A stretch of DNA of 64,000 bases, taken from the NCBI RefSeq assembly GCF_000520955.1, contig NZ_JACC01000022.1, forward strand, positions 52,169 to 116,168, in the 5' to 3' direction. The notes under the pieces are model-generated. The model saw nothing but the letters and a program-made list of their open reading frames with translations, did no database searches and was not told where the DNA came from. The position numbers were made by a program, and so were the translations under genes. Below are positions 35,029-44,106 of the stretch, piece by piece. Within the stretch, counting starts at the first letter, position 1. Each line of letters begins with the position of its first letter. This DNA comes from Aquimarina pacifica. Lineage in GTDB: Bacteria; Bacteroidota; Bacteroidia; Flavobacteriales; Flavobacteriaceae.

Positions 35029-35299
35029 CATGATATAAAATTAACTAATTTTTAATAGAAAATTAAACATAATTGCCATTTTTTTATTTTTGACACTGTT
35101 AAAATGGTTATTAGGTATTTTTATTATGCATTTTTTAAGAATAGTGTACATGTGCTTGTTTGGTTATTTTTTGAAATTCACATTTTTTTGATGTTTAAAA
35201 GATCTATTTTTTTAGTTATTTTTTGAAAAATGTATGATGTCGTAGTAAGTTTTTTATCCGATGTTATAGGGGTAAACGAGTCAGGATAAATAGGAGTGA

Positions 35300-35590
35300 G
35301 AAGTAGTTTTAGAAGGTGCTTTTGAAATGGCTGCTACCATGGATTATTTATTTGCCTACGATGCCACCACGAACTTAATAGAAGATTTTATGTACGAACA
35401 AATCACTGAAAACTATTTGTTCGATGAGGGTAATAAAGCTTTTATAGAAGCACATAATCCATGGGTGTTAAAAGATATGTCCGAACGTATGTTAGAGGTC
35501 ATTCAAAGAGGAATGTGAGAAAACCCATCTGAGGAAACGATAGCCGAATTAAAGGAAATCTATAAAAATGCAGATGCCATCACAGAATAA
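35300..35590 (+). pseudogene. CobN-type cobaltochelatase C-terminal remnant
   Basis: The reading frame gives EVVLEGAFEMAATMDYLFAYD, then FMYEQITENYLFDE and AFIEAHNPWVLKDMSERM, which match the extreme C-terminus of CobN/H-chelatase subunits (family normally 1200 or more residues). The codon where family members have Trp is TGA (35516-35518). The same frame then continues with ENPSEETIAELKEIY to a TAA at 35588-35590. Another in-frame TGA at 35297-35299 marks the left limit, and no CobN sequence is seen before it. This is a 97-codon relic of a deleted gene, not a functional short protein. It lies beside tRNA-Phe, a common site for integration and deletion events. Confidence 0.75.
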
Positions 35591-35924
35591 AAAACGTAAT
35601 ATATTCATGCATTAAATGAAGCAGTATATTTAATTTAAATCTCCAGATAACATTTCTAGTTTATAAGTCCCGCTTGCTATCCGGTATAAACCTCTAGTTC
35701 CAGTAAAGTAGATATACATTAATTACTTTTTTTTAAAAATTAAGGATCACATAAAGGATAGATTTTTTCGAACCATACGTTTGGTTTTATGAGGAAAAAC
35801 GCTTTTAATGGGAAATAGCCGTTTTAAATACTTGTAAAACCCTTAAAAAAGAAAAAAATGAGATGGGTTATCAGATATTGTTTTAAGATTCAGATAATTA
35901 AAAATCAATAGTTTATTAATAAAA
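35591..35924. other. Intergenic region, no gene seen
   Basis: About 330 AT-rich bases between the CobN relic and the tRNA-Phe terminator. I see no coding frame, no tRNA-end duplication that would mark an attachment site, and no strong hairpin. CobN similarity stops at the TAA at 35590. Confidence 0.4.
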
Positions 35925-35953
35925 AAAAGCCCAAACAAATTGTTTGGGCTTTT
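35925..35953 (-). terminator. Terminator of tRNA-Phe
   Basis: AAAAGCCCAAACAA and TTGTTTGGGCTTTT pair almost without a loop (35925-35938 with 35940-35953). On the minus strand the stem is followed by a run of T. It begins five bases after the tRNA 3' end. Confidence 0.8.
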
Positions 35954-35957
35954 GAGG

Positions 35958-36030
35958 TGGTGCCTCCAGGAATCGAACCAGGGACACAAGGATTTTCAGT
36001 CCTTTGCTCTACCAACTGAGCTAAGGCACC
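35958..36030 (-). tRNA. tRNA-Phe (GAA)
   Basis: The minus strand folds as a full cloverleaf: acceptor GGTGCCT with AGGCACC, D arm GCTC...GAGC, anticodon arm AAGGA-CTGAAAA-TCCTT with anticodon GAA, and a TTCGATT loop in the T arm. The T stem as read (CCTGG/CCTGG) has one T-T opposition in the middle. The discriminator is A and CCA is not encoded. A strong promoter and a terminator flank it, so it is a single-gene unit. Confidence 0.95.
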
Positions 36031-36046
36031 TCGCTGTAAGCGGATG

Positions 36047-36076
36047 CAAATATAGAACGCTTTTTTTAATACTCAA
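36047..36076 (-). promoter_or_regulatory. tRNA-Phe promoter
   Basis: On the minus strand TTG (36076-36074), a 19-base spacer and TATATTTG (36054-36047) give a perfect Bacteroidota promoter. The -7 box ends 17 bases before the tRNA 5' end. It is the cleanest promoter in the window and supports the taxonomic assignment. Confidence 0.8.
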
Positions 36077-36128
36077 AAGAAAAAATTAAAAAAATCGTTT
36101 TGTAAGTTTGCAACTTAGGTAAAAAACT

Positions 36129-36860
36129 ATGAATCTTGTTATTGATGTAGGCAATACATATACTAAAATTGGAGTGTTTAAGGCTTCAGAAATTATCTAT
36201 AAGACTGCGGTTAAACAGGTTGATTTTGAAGAAATTATATCTGATATTGATACTGAGTACCCAGAAATTGAACACGCAATTATTTCGTCTGTAGGTAGTC
36301 TTGAGATAAAAAACAGTAATCAAGTAAAAAAACTTTTTGATCTCCTTGTTCTAGATCACAATGTACCTCTACCCTTTAAAAATTTATATGAAACACCAAC
36401 AACACTTGGGATTGATCGTCTTGCACTCGTTGCTAGCGCTGTAGCTCAGTATCCAAAAAAAGATGTGTTGGTGATTGATGCCGGGACCTGTATAACATAT
36501 GATTTTAAAAATAAGAAGGAAGAGTATCTCGGTGGAGCTATTGCACCCGGGTTACAACTAAGATATAAAAGCCTTAATAATTATACCGCAAAATTACCGT
36601 TGTTAGAGATAACATCTCCAGAACATCAGATAGGAAAAACAACTAATGAGGCAATACATTCGGGTGTGATTTTTGGAGTTTTACATGAAATTGATGGAGT
36701 AATCGAACAATATTGCAACATTTATCCTGATTTAACAGTTATTTTAACCGGTGGGGATGTCGATTTTTTGTCTAAAAGATTAAAAAATGGCATATTTGCC
36801 ACTTCCAATTTTTTATTGGAGGGATTAAACAGCATTTTGGTATTTAATAAAAGTAAATGA
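36129..36860 (+). CDS. coaX: Type III pantothenate kinase
   Basis: 243 residues, the normal CoaX length. The ASKHA fold motifs are DVGNTYTKIGVF (phosphate 1), DAGTCITYDF (phosphate 2, metal Asp) and ILTGGDVDFL. LGIDRLALVASA is the pantothenate-side signature. It phosphorylates pantothenate, the first step to coenzyme A, and needs a monovalent cation. It heads a plus-strand run of envelope genes; its stop overlaps the next start (ATGA at 36857-36860). A TAAGTTTG element lies at 36103-36110, without a matching TTG. Confidence 0.93.
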   Translation: MNLVIDVGNTYTKIGVFKASEIIYKTAVKQVDFEEIISDIDTEYPEIEHAIISSVGSLEIKNSNQVKKLFDLLVLDHNVPLPFKNLYETPTTLGIDRLALVASAVAQYPKKDVLVIDAGTCITYDFKNKKEEYLGGAIAPGLQLRYKSLNNYTAKLPLLEITSPEHQIGKTTNEAIHSGVIFGVLHEIDGVIEQYCNIYPDLTVILTGGDVDFLSKRLKNGIFATSNFLLEGLNSILVFNKSK

Positions 36861-38101
36861 TAAAGAAGATTTTAGTAATTGTGTTGGTGTTTGTTGGTGG
36901 GATATCGTATGCTCAGGAAGGAACCTCTTCACCGTATTCTTTTTACGGGGTAGGAAGTCAGAAGTTTAAAGGAACTGTAGAGAATAGATCTATGGGAGGG
37001 CTTAGTGTTTTGGGCGATAGTATTCATTTAAACCTTCAAAATCCAGCTGCGTACGGTGAGTTAGCACTTACAACCTATACGATAGGTACATCATATCGTA
37101 ATTTTGAGATAGGCAATGTAACAGAATCTTCTTCTGGAGATGACACTTCTTTAGATTATTTAGCAGTAGGAATTCCTGCAGGAAAGTTTGGTTTTGGTTT
37201 TGGAGTTGTTCCTCTTACTTCTGTAGGGTATAAACTAGTCGATGTGGTCGAAGATGAAAGTGAAGTTTTGTTTACAGGAACAGGGGGATTAAATAAGGTT
37301 TTCGTATCAACAGGGTATAAGCTTAACAAAAATCTGAATATAGGTTTAGATTTAAATTATAACTTTGGAAATATTGAAAGAAAATCGCTATTAACCTTAG
37401 AAGACATTCAATATAGTACAAGAGAAATAACAAGCTCGAATTTGTCAGCTTTTAGTGTGTCATTCGGTGTAATGTATAAGGCTATGATTTCTCAGAAATT
37501 AGAGTTGTCAGCATCTATAGTGTCAACGCCATCATTTGATTTGTCTTCTGAGTCAATAAGGGAACTTGCAACCGTAATAGTAACCACTAGTGGTCAAGAG
37601 GGAGTTGTAGAAGAGCAGGAGATCGAAATTAATGATGAGGAAATAAACTTGCCCGCAGAGTTTAAATTCGGAACTGGTATTGGAGAGCCTTTAAAATGGT
37701 TCGTGGGGGCAGAATACGTGTATGCAGATGCAGGAGAATATACGAATTTTGTATCCGGACAAAATAAGATAGAGTATGAAGACGTTTCAAAACTTAAAAT
37801 AGGGGGGTATTTTGTGCCTAAATATAATTCATTAACAAGCTATTTTAGTCGTGTTGTATATCGCGCAGGATTACGTCTAGAAGAAACAGGTTTAAGTATC
37901 AATGATCAGACGATAGAAGAGTTTGGCATATCTTTTGGAGTAGGATTACCAGTTGGCCGATTATTTTCGAATACCAATATAGGTTTTGAATACGGTCAGC
38001 GAGGAACAAAAGATTTTGGACTTGTACAAGAAGCATTTTTTAATGTATCCCTCAGTTTCTCTTTGAATGATAAATGGTTTAGAAAAATAAAATTTAATTA
38101 A
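36857..38101 (+). CDS. Outer-membrane beta-barrel protein
   Basis: 414 residues. A signal peptide (about 1-19, GISYAQ) is followed by SSPYSFYGVGSQKFKG and alternating hydrophobic strands with aromatic ends. The last residue pattern (FNVSLSFSLNDKWFRKIKFN) suits a barrel closing strand. It resembles the FadL/PorV-like or uncharacterised barrel encoded beside coaX in many Flavobacteriaceae. Function is unknown. The 4-base overlap with coaX means translational coupling, although the products act in different compartments. Confidence 0.78.
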   Translation: MIKKILVIVLVFVGGISYAQEGTSSPYSFYGVGSQKFKGTVENRSMGGLSVLGDSIHLNLQNPAAYGELALTTYTIGTSYRNFEIGNVTESSSGDDTSLDYLAVGIPAGKFGFGFGVVPLTSVGYKLVDVVEDESEVLFTGTGGLNKVFVSTGYKLNKNLNIGLDLNYNFGNIERKSLLTLEDIQYSTREITSSNLSAFSVSFGVMYKAMISQKLELSASIVSTPSFDLSSESIRELATVIVTTSGQEGVVEEQEIEINDEEINLPAEFKFGTGIGEPLKWFVGAEYVYADAGEYTNFVSGQNKIEYEDVSKLKIGGYFVPKYNSLTSYFSRVVYRAGLRLEETGLSINDQTIEEFGISFGVGLPVGRLFSNTNIGFEYGQRGTKDFGLVQEAFFNVSLSFSLNDKWFRKIKFN

Positions 38102-38120
38102 TTACAATAATATAAAAGCT

Positions 38121-39491
38121 ATGAATACCAAAATTATACTTACTATAGCAACAGGATTGGTTTTGGGCACAGTAAATATAAGTGCTCAAGCTATTGACTG
38201 TAGGACTACAGCTTCGGTTGCATACGAGCATGCCAAGGTCAAGAATTATGATGCCGCAGAGGAGCCTTTATGGAAGGTGAGAAAAGAATGTCCTACTTAC
38301 AGTGTTGCTACATTTCAATTCGGACAAAAGTTACTTACTGCAAAATATAAAAAAGCTGCTGCTACAGATAAAGTCGCACTGGCAAAAGAGAAAATCACTT
38401 TGTGGAAAGAACGCTATCAGTATTTTGCAGCGAAAACTAAAATAGGAGATATGCATTCTGATATAGGTCAGTTAATGTATGACAACAAAATAGGAACTAC
38501 AGAAAGTCAGTTTGCTGAATTTGACAAAGCATACACGCAGGATAAAGCAAATTTCAAAAGACCTAAGAAGTTATACACTTATTTCTCTCTTTTAGTAGAT
38601 CTGCATGGTAGTGGGAAAAAAGAATTGCAATCTGTTTTTGATATGTATGATGATATTACAGAAAAAATAGAGGATGAAGAAAGTAGATTAGCAAAGATAA
38701 TCGCAACATTAAGCGAAAAAGAAGAAGCAGGGACTGCTTTGTCATCAAAAGAGAAGAAAAAACTTAAGAATGCAGGAATCAATTTAACAGCATTTAGTAA
38801 AGTAAAGGCAGGTATTAATCAAAAACTTGGTGAACTTGCAGATTGTAAAAACTTAATTCCTTTATATAATGGTCAATTTGCCTCTAAGAGTTCAGATATC
38901 AATTGGGTAAAAAGTGCATCTAGAAGAATGTATGCTAAGGAATGTACTGATGATCCATTGTTTTTTAAGTTAGTAGAGTCGCAACATAAATTAGAGCCCT
39001 CTGCAAAAACAGCTTATTACTTAGGTATATTAGCGCTTAAGGATAAAAAGACAACCACAGCTTTAAAGTATTTTAATCAATCAGCAGAACTAGAAACAAA
39101 ATCTAGTGATAAGGCAAAAGTATATTTCAAGATTGGTGAAGTAATGAAAAAGCAAGGTAGTAAAGGGAAAGCTAGAACTTACTATAAGAAAGCCTTAAGT
39201 TACAAACCATCTATGGGTGTGTGTTACTTAAGAATTGCAACTATGATTGCAGGTAGTGCAAACAATTGTGGAGCAGATGTATTTAGTAAAAGAGCTGTAT
39301 ACTGGTTAGCAGAAAACTATGCTCGTAAGGCAGGAAAAGTTGATCCAAGTTTAAAGTCTACAGCAAATAAATATGCTGCAAATTATAGAGCAAAAGCACC
39401 AACAAAGACGGATATATTTAATAATCCAGGGATAAAGTCTGTGAGTGTAGGGTGTTGGATTGGAGAAACCGTAAAGGTACCTAAGCTGTAA
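38121..39491 (+). CDS. Exported tetratricopeptide-repeat protein
   Basis: 456 residues. The signal peptide is about 1-23 (NISAQA). Scattered TPR units (AYYLGILALKDKKTTTALKYF and YFKIGEVMKKQGSKGKARTYY in the second half) follow a Lys-rich helical middle (about 180-240). It lies 19 bases after the barrel gene and its stop overlaps lptC. The location suggests a role in outer-membrane assembly, perhaps as a periplasmic scaffold, but there is no direct evidence. Confidence 0.8.
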   Translation: MNTKIILTIATGLVLGTVNISAQAIDCRTTASVAYEHAKVKNYDAAEEPLWKVRKECPTYSVATFQFGQKLLTAKYKKAAATDKVALAKEKITLWKERYQYFAAKTKIGDMHSDIGQLMYDNKIGTTESQFAEFDKAYTQDKANFKRPKKLYTYFSLLVDLHGSGKKELQSVFDMYDDITEKIEDEESRLAKIIATLSEKEEAGTALSSKEKKKLKNAGINLTAFSKVKAGINQKLGELADCKNLIPLYNGQFASKSSDINWVKSASRRMYAKECTDDPLFFKLVESQHKLEPSAKTAYYLGILALKDKKTTTALKYFNQSAELETKSSDKAKVYFKIGEVMKKQGSKGKARTYYKKALSYKPSMGVCYLRIATMIAGSANNCGADVFSKRAVYWLAENYARKAGKVDPSLKSTANKYAANYRAKAPTKTDIFNNPGIKSVSVGCWIGETVKVPKL

Positions 39492-40048
39492 TGCAATCAA
39501 AAAAAAAGTATATGATTATAAACGTTGTCACAGTATTTGCTGTGACAATGTTTTTTTCATGTCAATCAAATAAAAGAAATTCTCAGCAATATGTAATCTC
39601 AGAAGAAGCTCCGATAGCAGAAGCTTTTGAGGTTAATTTAAAGTATACTGATTCTGGAAGGCTTACGGCAATACTAAAAACATCGAGAGTGTTAGACTAT
39701 TCGAATAAGTCGTTTCCTTATCATGAGTTTCCTGATGGGATTGTTTTAGATATTATTGATGAGGAAGGTAAAACAAGTATAGTGACTGCAGATTATGCTA
39801 TTTCGTATCAACAAACGGGTATTATTGATATGAAAGGAAACGTAGATATACGTACCTCTGATAGTACTCATTTGCAGGCAAAACAACTGTATTGGGATCA
39901 ATCTCTTAGTTGGGTTTTTACAGATCAGCCATATAAGAGCCACCTTCCTGACGGGACAATTAATGAAGCCGATGGTTTTGATGCTAATCAGGATTTTACT
40001 ATCTTGAATTCAAGAATTAATGACGGAGTGATGTTTATTGAAGAGTAA
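39491..40048 (+). CDS. lptC: LPS export periplasmic protein LptC
   Basis: 185 residues. The N-terminal hydrophobic segment has a lipobox-like FFSC. The LptC/OstA-like domain shows repeated short strands: VVLDIIDEEGKTSIVTADYAI, QQTGIIDMKGNVDI, and HLQAKQLYWDQ. In E. coli LptC links the inner-membrane transporter to LptA; the Bacteroidota version is shorter or lipid-anchored. The start overlaps the stop of the TPR gene (TAATG), so it belongs to the same operon. Confidence 0.87.
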   Translation: MQSKKKYMIINVVTVFAVTMFFSCQSNKRNSQQYVISEEAPIAEAFEVNLKYTDSGRLTAILKTSRVLDYSNKSFPYHEFPDGIVLDIIDEEGKTSIVTADYAISYQQTGIIDMKGNVDIRTSDSTHLQAKQLYWDQSLSWVFTDQPYKSHLPDGTINEADGFDANQDFTILNSRINDGVMFIEE

Positions 40049-40057
40049 TCTAATACT

Positions 40058-40252
40058 ATGACTAAAGTATTTAAGTTTTTTGAGTATGCCTATTTGGCAA
40101 TTGTATGTTTTTTTGCATATCAGGCATATGTAGAATGGGGTCAGGATGGAGGAAGAAGTACATTGTATCTTTTTTTTGCTGGTGCTGCCATATTCATGTT
40201 TTTTTTTAAAAGAAATTTCAGAAGAAAATTTGAAAGAAGTAACAAAGGTTAG
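40058..40252 (+). CDS. Small two-helix membrane protein
   Basis: 64 residues. Two hydrophobic helices (about 10-25 and 37-51) are separated by a short acidic loop, and the tail is basic (KRNFRRKFERSNKG). It lies between lptC and the CNNM/CorC gene with 9 and 3 base gaps, in an order I recall as conserved among flavobacteria, so it is likely a real gene. Function unknown. Confidence 0.7.
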   Translation: MTKVFKFFEYAYLAIVCFFAYQAYVEWGQDGGRSTLYLFFAGAAIFMFFFKRNFRRKFERSNKG

Positions 40253-40255
40253 TTC

Positions 40256-41524
40256 ATGGAAATACAAATCATTGTTATTGTATTTTGTCTTATCCTTTCG
40301 GCCTTTTTTTCGGGCATGGAAATCGCTTATGTTTCCTCTAATAAAATTCACATTGAAATAGAAAAAAAGCAAGGAGGTTTTATCTCTAATGTGCTTACAA
40401 GATTAACTAAGAAACCTTCAAAATTTATTGCGACCATGCTGGTCGGTAATAACATTGCGTTGGTTATTTATGGGTTCTATATGGGCGCTTTGTTAACAGC
40501 TTCTATCGAAGGATATTTTCCTGAAATGGTTGCTAGTTTTAATTTATTACTGCAAACACTTATTTCGACTTTTTTTATTTTAATTACGGCAGAATTTTTA
40601 CCCAAAGTATTTTTTCAGATATATTCGAATACCTTGCTTAAAGCATTTTCGTTTCCTGCATATTTTTTTTATGTACTCTTTTCTCCAATTTCTTCTTTTG
40701 TGATTTGGGTTTCAGATTTGGTTCTCAAGAAATTTTTTAAAACCGAAGGTGATGAGGTGCAGCTTGCTTTCAGTAAAACAGAACTGGGAGATTATATTAG
40801 TGAGCAAATGCAAACCGTAGAGGAACATGATGATATCGATAGTGAAATACAGATTTTTCAGAATGCATTAGATTTTTCAGATGTAAAATCTAGAGAAGTC
40901 ATGGTCCCGAGGACAGAAATTGTCGCGGTAGAAAAGTCTCAATCGATAGAAGTAATAAGTAAATTGTTTATTGATACAGGATTGTCAAAAATTATTGTAT
41001 ACAATGGAAGTGTTGATGATATTATAGGTTATGTGCATTCTTTTGAGTTGTTTAAGAAACCAAAATCTATTCGGGCCATATTACTTCCTGTGGTCTTTGT
41101 GCCAGAAACTATGTTTGTAAAGGATGTTTTGAATCTTTTAATCAAAAAACATAAAAGCATTGCAGTTGTAATAGATGAATACGGAGGTACAAGTGGTATT
41201 ATAACTGTAGAGGATATTGTAGAAGAGCTTTTTGGAGAGATCGAAGACGAGCATGATTCTGTAGAACTTACAGAAGAGCAGATCTCAGAGCATACATATC
41301 GATTTTCTGCGAGAATTGAAGTAGATCATATTAATGAATCTTATAAGCTGGACTTGCCAGAAGATGAAAACTATGAAACGCTCGGCGGTATGATTGTGAA
41401 TCATACCGAAGAAATTCCTGAAGAAGGTGATGAGGTTGTGATTAATGCCTTTAAAATTAAAATTATAGAAACTTCGAATACTAAAATCGAGCTTGTCGAG
41501 TTATATGTGCAATCAGAGGATTAG
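40256..41524 (+). CDS. CNNM/CorC (HlyC) family membrane protein
   Basis: 422 residues. The DUF21/CNNM membrane domain (about 1-185) has AFFSGMEIAYVSSNK and VGNNIALVIYGF, then a CBS pair (about 200-320; REVMVPRTEIVAVE and VVIDEYGGTSGIITVEDIVEELFGEI) and a C-terminal CorC_HlyC domain. The family includes magnesium/cobalt efflux proteins. GldE of gliding bacteria belongs to the same family, so a gliding role cannot be excluded. The position after lptC is typical of flavobacterial genomes. Confidence 0.87.
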   Translation: MEIQIIVIVFCLILSAFFSGMEIAYVSSNKIHIEIEKKQGGFISNVLTRLTKKPSKFIATMLVGNNIALVIYGFYMGALLTASIEGYFPEMVASFNLLLQTLISTFFILITAEFLPKVFFQIYSNTLLKAFSFPAYFFYVLFSPISSFVIWVSDLVLKKFFKTEGDEVQLAFSKTELGDYISEQMQTVEEHDDIDSEIQIFQNALDFSDVKSREVMVPRTEIVAVEKSQSIEVISKLFIDTGLSKIIVYNGSVDDIIGYVHSFELFKKPKSIRAILLPVVFVPETMFVKDVLNLLIKKHKSIAVVIDEYGGTSGIITVEDIVEELFGEIEDEHDSVELTEEQISEHTYRFSARIEVDHINESYKLDLPEDENYETLGGMIVNHTEEIPEEGDEVVINAFKIKIIETSNTKIELVELYVQSED

Positions 41525-41686
41525 TCATGATTTTCGGTTAGGGACTCTATAACTTAAATAATGCTTTAATACTTATTTGAAGCAAAAAATTGTACTCCTT
41601 CAAAAGAATTCATAGCTATATTTAGTGCGTCATTCTCTGGTAAACAACCAAAGGATAAAAACTTCAATAAGACTTTTAGTTTTTAA

Positions 41687-41717
41687 TTGGTATTATTACA
41701 ATAAAATGGTATTTTCG
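41687..41717 (+). promoter_or_regulatory. Likely ppiD promoter
   Basis: TTG at 41687-41689, a 20-base spacer and TATTTTCG at 41710-41717 match the Bacteroidota pattern except for one base in the -7 box. It sits 33 bases before the parvulin gene, in a 225-base gap that separates that gene from the lptC operon. Confidence 0.5.
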
Positions 41718-41749
41718 CCCACTATATTTTGAATAAATAATTACACATC

Positions 41750-43870
41750 ATGGCAGTTTTAAATAAAATCAGACAACGTTCGGTTTTTCTAATAGTGATA
41801 ATTGCATTAGCATTATTCTCATTTGTATTAGCAGATTTGATCCGTAATGGAGGAGCTATTTCTCAAAAAGCAGAGAGTACAATAGCAACCATTAATGGGC
41901 AAGATATTGACCGAACAGATTTCGCCAAAAAAGTAGAGGCAGCTTCTAGAAATTTTGGAGGTAGAGGATCTAGTATTCAGGCTGTAAATTATGTTTGGAA
42001 TCAAGAAGTACGTGAAGTAGTTTTTGGAGAGCAATTTGAAGAATTAGGAATTGAAGTAGGAGCAGATCAAGTAAATACATTGTTAGAAGAATCATTGGCA
42101 AATAACCCTACGTTTCAAAATGAAGCTGGCGTTTTTGATAAAGCCAAAATGCAAGAATATGTGGCAAATGTTAAAGAAACATCTCCGCAAGCATATCAAC
42201 AATGGTTGGATTATGAGGCTTCAATTGGTAAAGGAGCTAGGCAAGAAACATACCTAACTATGATTAAGGCGGGAATTGGATCGACCCTCAAAGAAGGTGA
42301 GTTAGTTTATAAAATGGAAAATGATAAGGTTGATATTAAATATGTACAACTACCTTATACTAGTATTCCTGATGCAGATATTACAATAAGTGATTCTGAG
42401 ATACAATCTTATATCAGTGCTCATGCAGAAGAATATCAAGCCGAGGCTTCAAGAAGTATTAAGTATGTAATGTTTAAGGAGGAGCCAAGTGAAGAAGATG
42501 AAAACCAAGTAATGAGTGATGTGTCTGCTTTATTAAATGATCGTGTAGAATTTAATAAGGATACTAGTACTACAGATTCAATTTTAGGGTTTAGAAATAT
42601 AAAGGACGCAAAGAGTTTTGTAAATCAACATTCAGCTCTGAAATTTGATGATCGTTTTGTGTTCAAGAAAGACTTGCCAAGTGTAGTTGCAGATACATTA
42701 TATAATCTAGAAATAGGAGATGTATATGGTCCGTATAAGGATAAAGAATATATCAAAATCTCTAAAATTGTAGCGAATAAGCAAATGCCAGATTCTGTAA
42801 AAGCAAGTCATATACTAATTTCTTGGGAAGGTCTCGGTACTGCAGGTGATACAAAACGCACAAAAGAAGAAGCAAAAACCTTAGCCGATAGTATTCTTAC
42901 AGTGACAAAAGCTGATAAGACTAAGTTCGCTGCTTTGGCACCAGAATTTTCTGCTGATAGTTCTAACAAGGACAAAGGTGGTGATTTAGGATATTTTGTT
43001 CCAGGAGCTATGGTGCCGGCATTCAATACATTTTGTTTCGAAAGTGAGACAGGAGATCAGGGTATTGTAGAAACACAATTTGGATACCATATTATCACTA
43101 TAGAGGATCAGAAGAACTTTCAAAAGGCAGTGCAGGTAGCTACTATAGCACAAAAAGTAGAGCCTAGTGAAAAAACGATCAATGAAATTTTTACAGAAAC
43201 AACAAAATTTCAAATCTCTGCAAAGGATAAAGATTTTGAGACAGTTTCTAAAGAAGGTGAGTTAACAGTAAGACCTGTAAATAAAGTTAAGGAATTAGAC
43301 GAAAATATTCCAGGATTAGGTGCAAACAGATCAATTGTACAATGGGCATTTAATGAAGAGTCTAAAGTAGGTGATATCAAACGTTTTGACATTCCTGAAG
43401 GATATGCTGTAGTACAGTTGACTGCAAAATCTGAAAAGGGACTTATGACGGTAAAAGATGCAACCGCAAAAGTAAAATCAATTTTGATCAAAGAAAAGAA
43501 GGCTGAGCAATTAAAAAGTAAAATTACAGGAAGTGCACTTGATGCAATAGCAAAAAATCAAGGTCAAACCGTGAAAACGGCATCTTCATTGAGTATGAAA
43601 ACCCCAACAATTGGTGGAGCAGGAACTGAGCCAAAAGTAGTAGGAACTGCATTCGCATTAGAAACCGGAACTGTTTCTAAACCTGTTGTAGGTACAAATG
43701 GAGTATATGTAATAGAGGTAACCAAAAAGACTCCAGGTAGTGGTTTAGATACATATATGAGCTATGCTGCGCAAGCTACTAAAAAGAATGCTGAACAAGT
43801 AAATACGAAAGTGTTTGAGGCACTAAAAGAAGCGGCAGAAATAGAAGATAAGAGAGCTAAGTTCTACTAA
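41750..43870 (+). CDS. PpiD/SurA-like peptidyl-prolyl isomerase
   Basis: 706 residues. A single N-terminal transmembrane helix (about 12-31) anchors a SurA_N-like chaperone domain (about 35-240). A parvulin domain follows at about 345-460 (VKASHILISWEG, GGDLGYFVPGAMVPAF, TQFGYHIITI). A second, degenerate parvulin-like region and a helical C-terminus (about 480-700) complete it. This is the PpiD layout; it helps fold exported and outer-membrane proteins at the periplasmic face. A strong terminator follows at 43947-44002. Confidence 0.9.
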   Translation: MAVLNKIRQRSVFLIVIIALALFSFVLADLIRNGGAISQKAESTIATINGQDIDRTDFAKKVEAASRNFGGRGSSIQAVNYVWNQEVREVVFGEQFEELGIEVGADQVNTLLEESLANNPTFQNEAGVFDKAKMQEYVANVKETSPQAYQQWLDYEASIGKGARQETYLTMIKAGIGSTLKEGELVYKMENDKVDIKYVQLPYTSIPDADITISDSEIQSYISAHAEEYQAEASRSIKYVMFKEEPSEEDENQVMSDVSALLNDRVEFNKDTSTTDSILGFRNIKDAKSFVNQHSALKFDDRFVFKKDLPSVVADTLYNLEIGDVYGPYKDKEYIKISKIVANKQMPDSVKASHILISWEGLGTAGDTKRTKEEAKTLADSILTVTKADKTKFAALAPEFSADSSNKDKGGDLGYFVPGAMVPAFNTFCFESETGDQGIVETQFGYHIITIEDQKNFQKAVQVATIAQKVEPSEKTINEIFTETTKFQISAKDKDFETVSKEGELTVRPVNKVKELDENIPGLGANRSIVQWAFNEESKVGDIKRFDIPEGYAVVQLTAKSEKGLMTVKDATAKVKSILIKEKKAEQLKSKITGSALDAIAKNQGQTVKTASSLSMKTPTIGGAGTEPKVVGTAFALETGTVSKPVVGTNGVYVIEVTKKTPGSGLDTYMSYAAQATKKNAEQVNTKVFEALKEAAEIEDKRAKFY

Positions 43871-43946
43871 AAAAGAAAGCCTAAAACGACGAAATATAAA
43901 TACTTTTTGTATACTTATTTCGAATGAACTTAAATAAACTAGTCCT

Positions 43947-44002
43947 AAAAAAAGACAAAAAAAAGAGGTGAATAATTTCACCTCTTTTTTTTGTCTTTTT
44001 TT
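43947..44002. terminator. 26-bp perfect palindrome terminator after ppiD
   Basis: Arms 43947-43972 and 43977-44002 pair without a mismatch around TAAT. The GC part is GAGGTGAA/TTCACCTC and the outer part is A/T runs interrupted by GAC/GTC. It lies between ppiD (plus) and galE (minus) and serves as a bidirectional terminator. Confidence 0.85.
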
Positions 44003-44106
44003 TAATTAAACCCTCTAGTTTTTTAAAGCAAAAACTAAAATTCGATATGTTATATCAATAATAATGGGCTTCAAGTTTTTTTTAAACTTAATTGTATGTT
44101 TTTATT

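Noticed and set aside
35327..35518. 63-residue frame as a genuine short protein
   Set aside because: The CobN similarity continues in frame past its TGA stop and begins before its ATG, so it is a gene fragment.
35591..35957. Attachment site of an integrated element at tRNA-Phe
   Set aside because: I found no duplicated tRNA 3' end and no integrase gene in the window, so an active or complete element is not supported.
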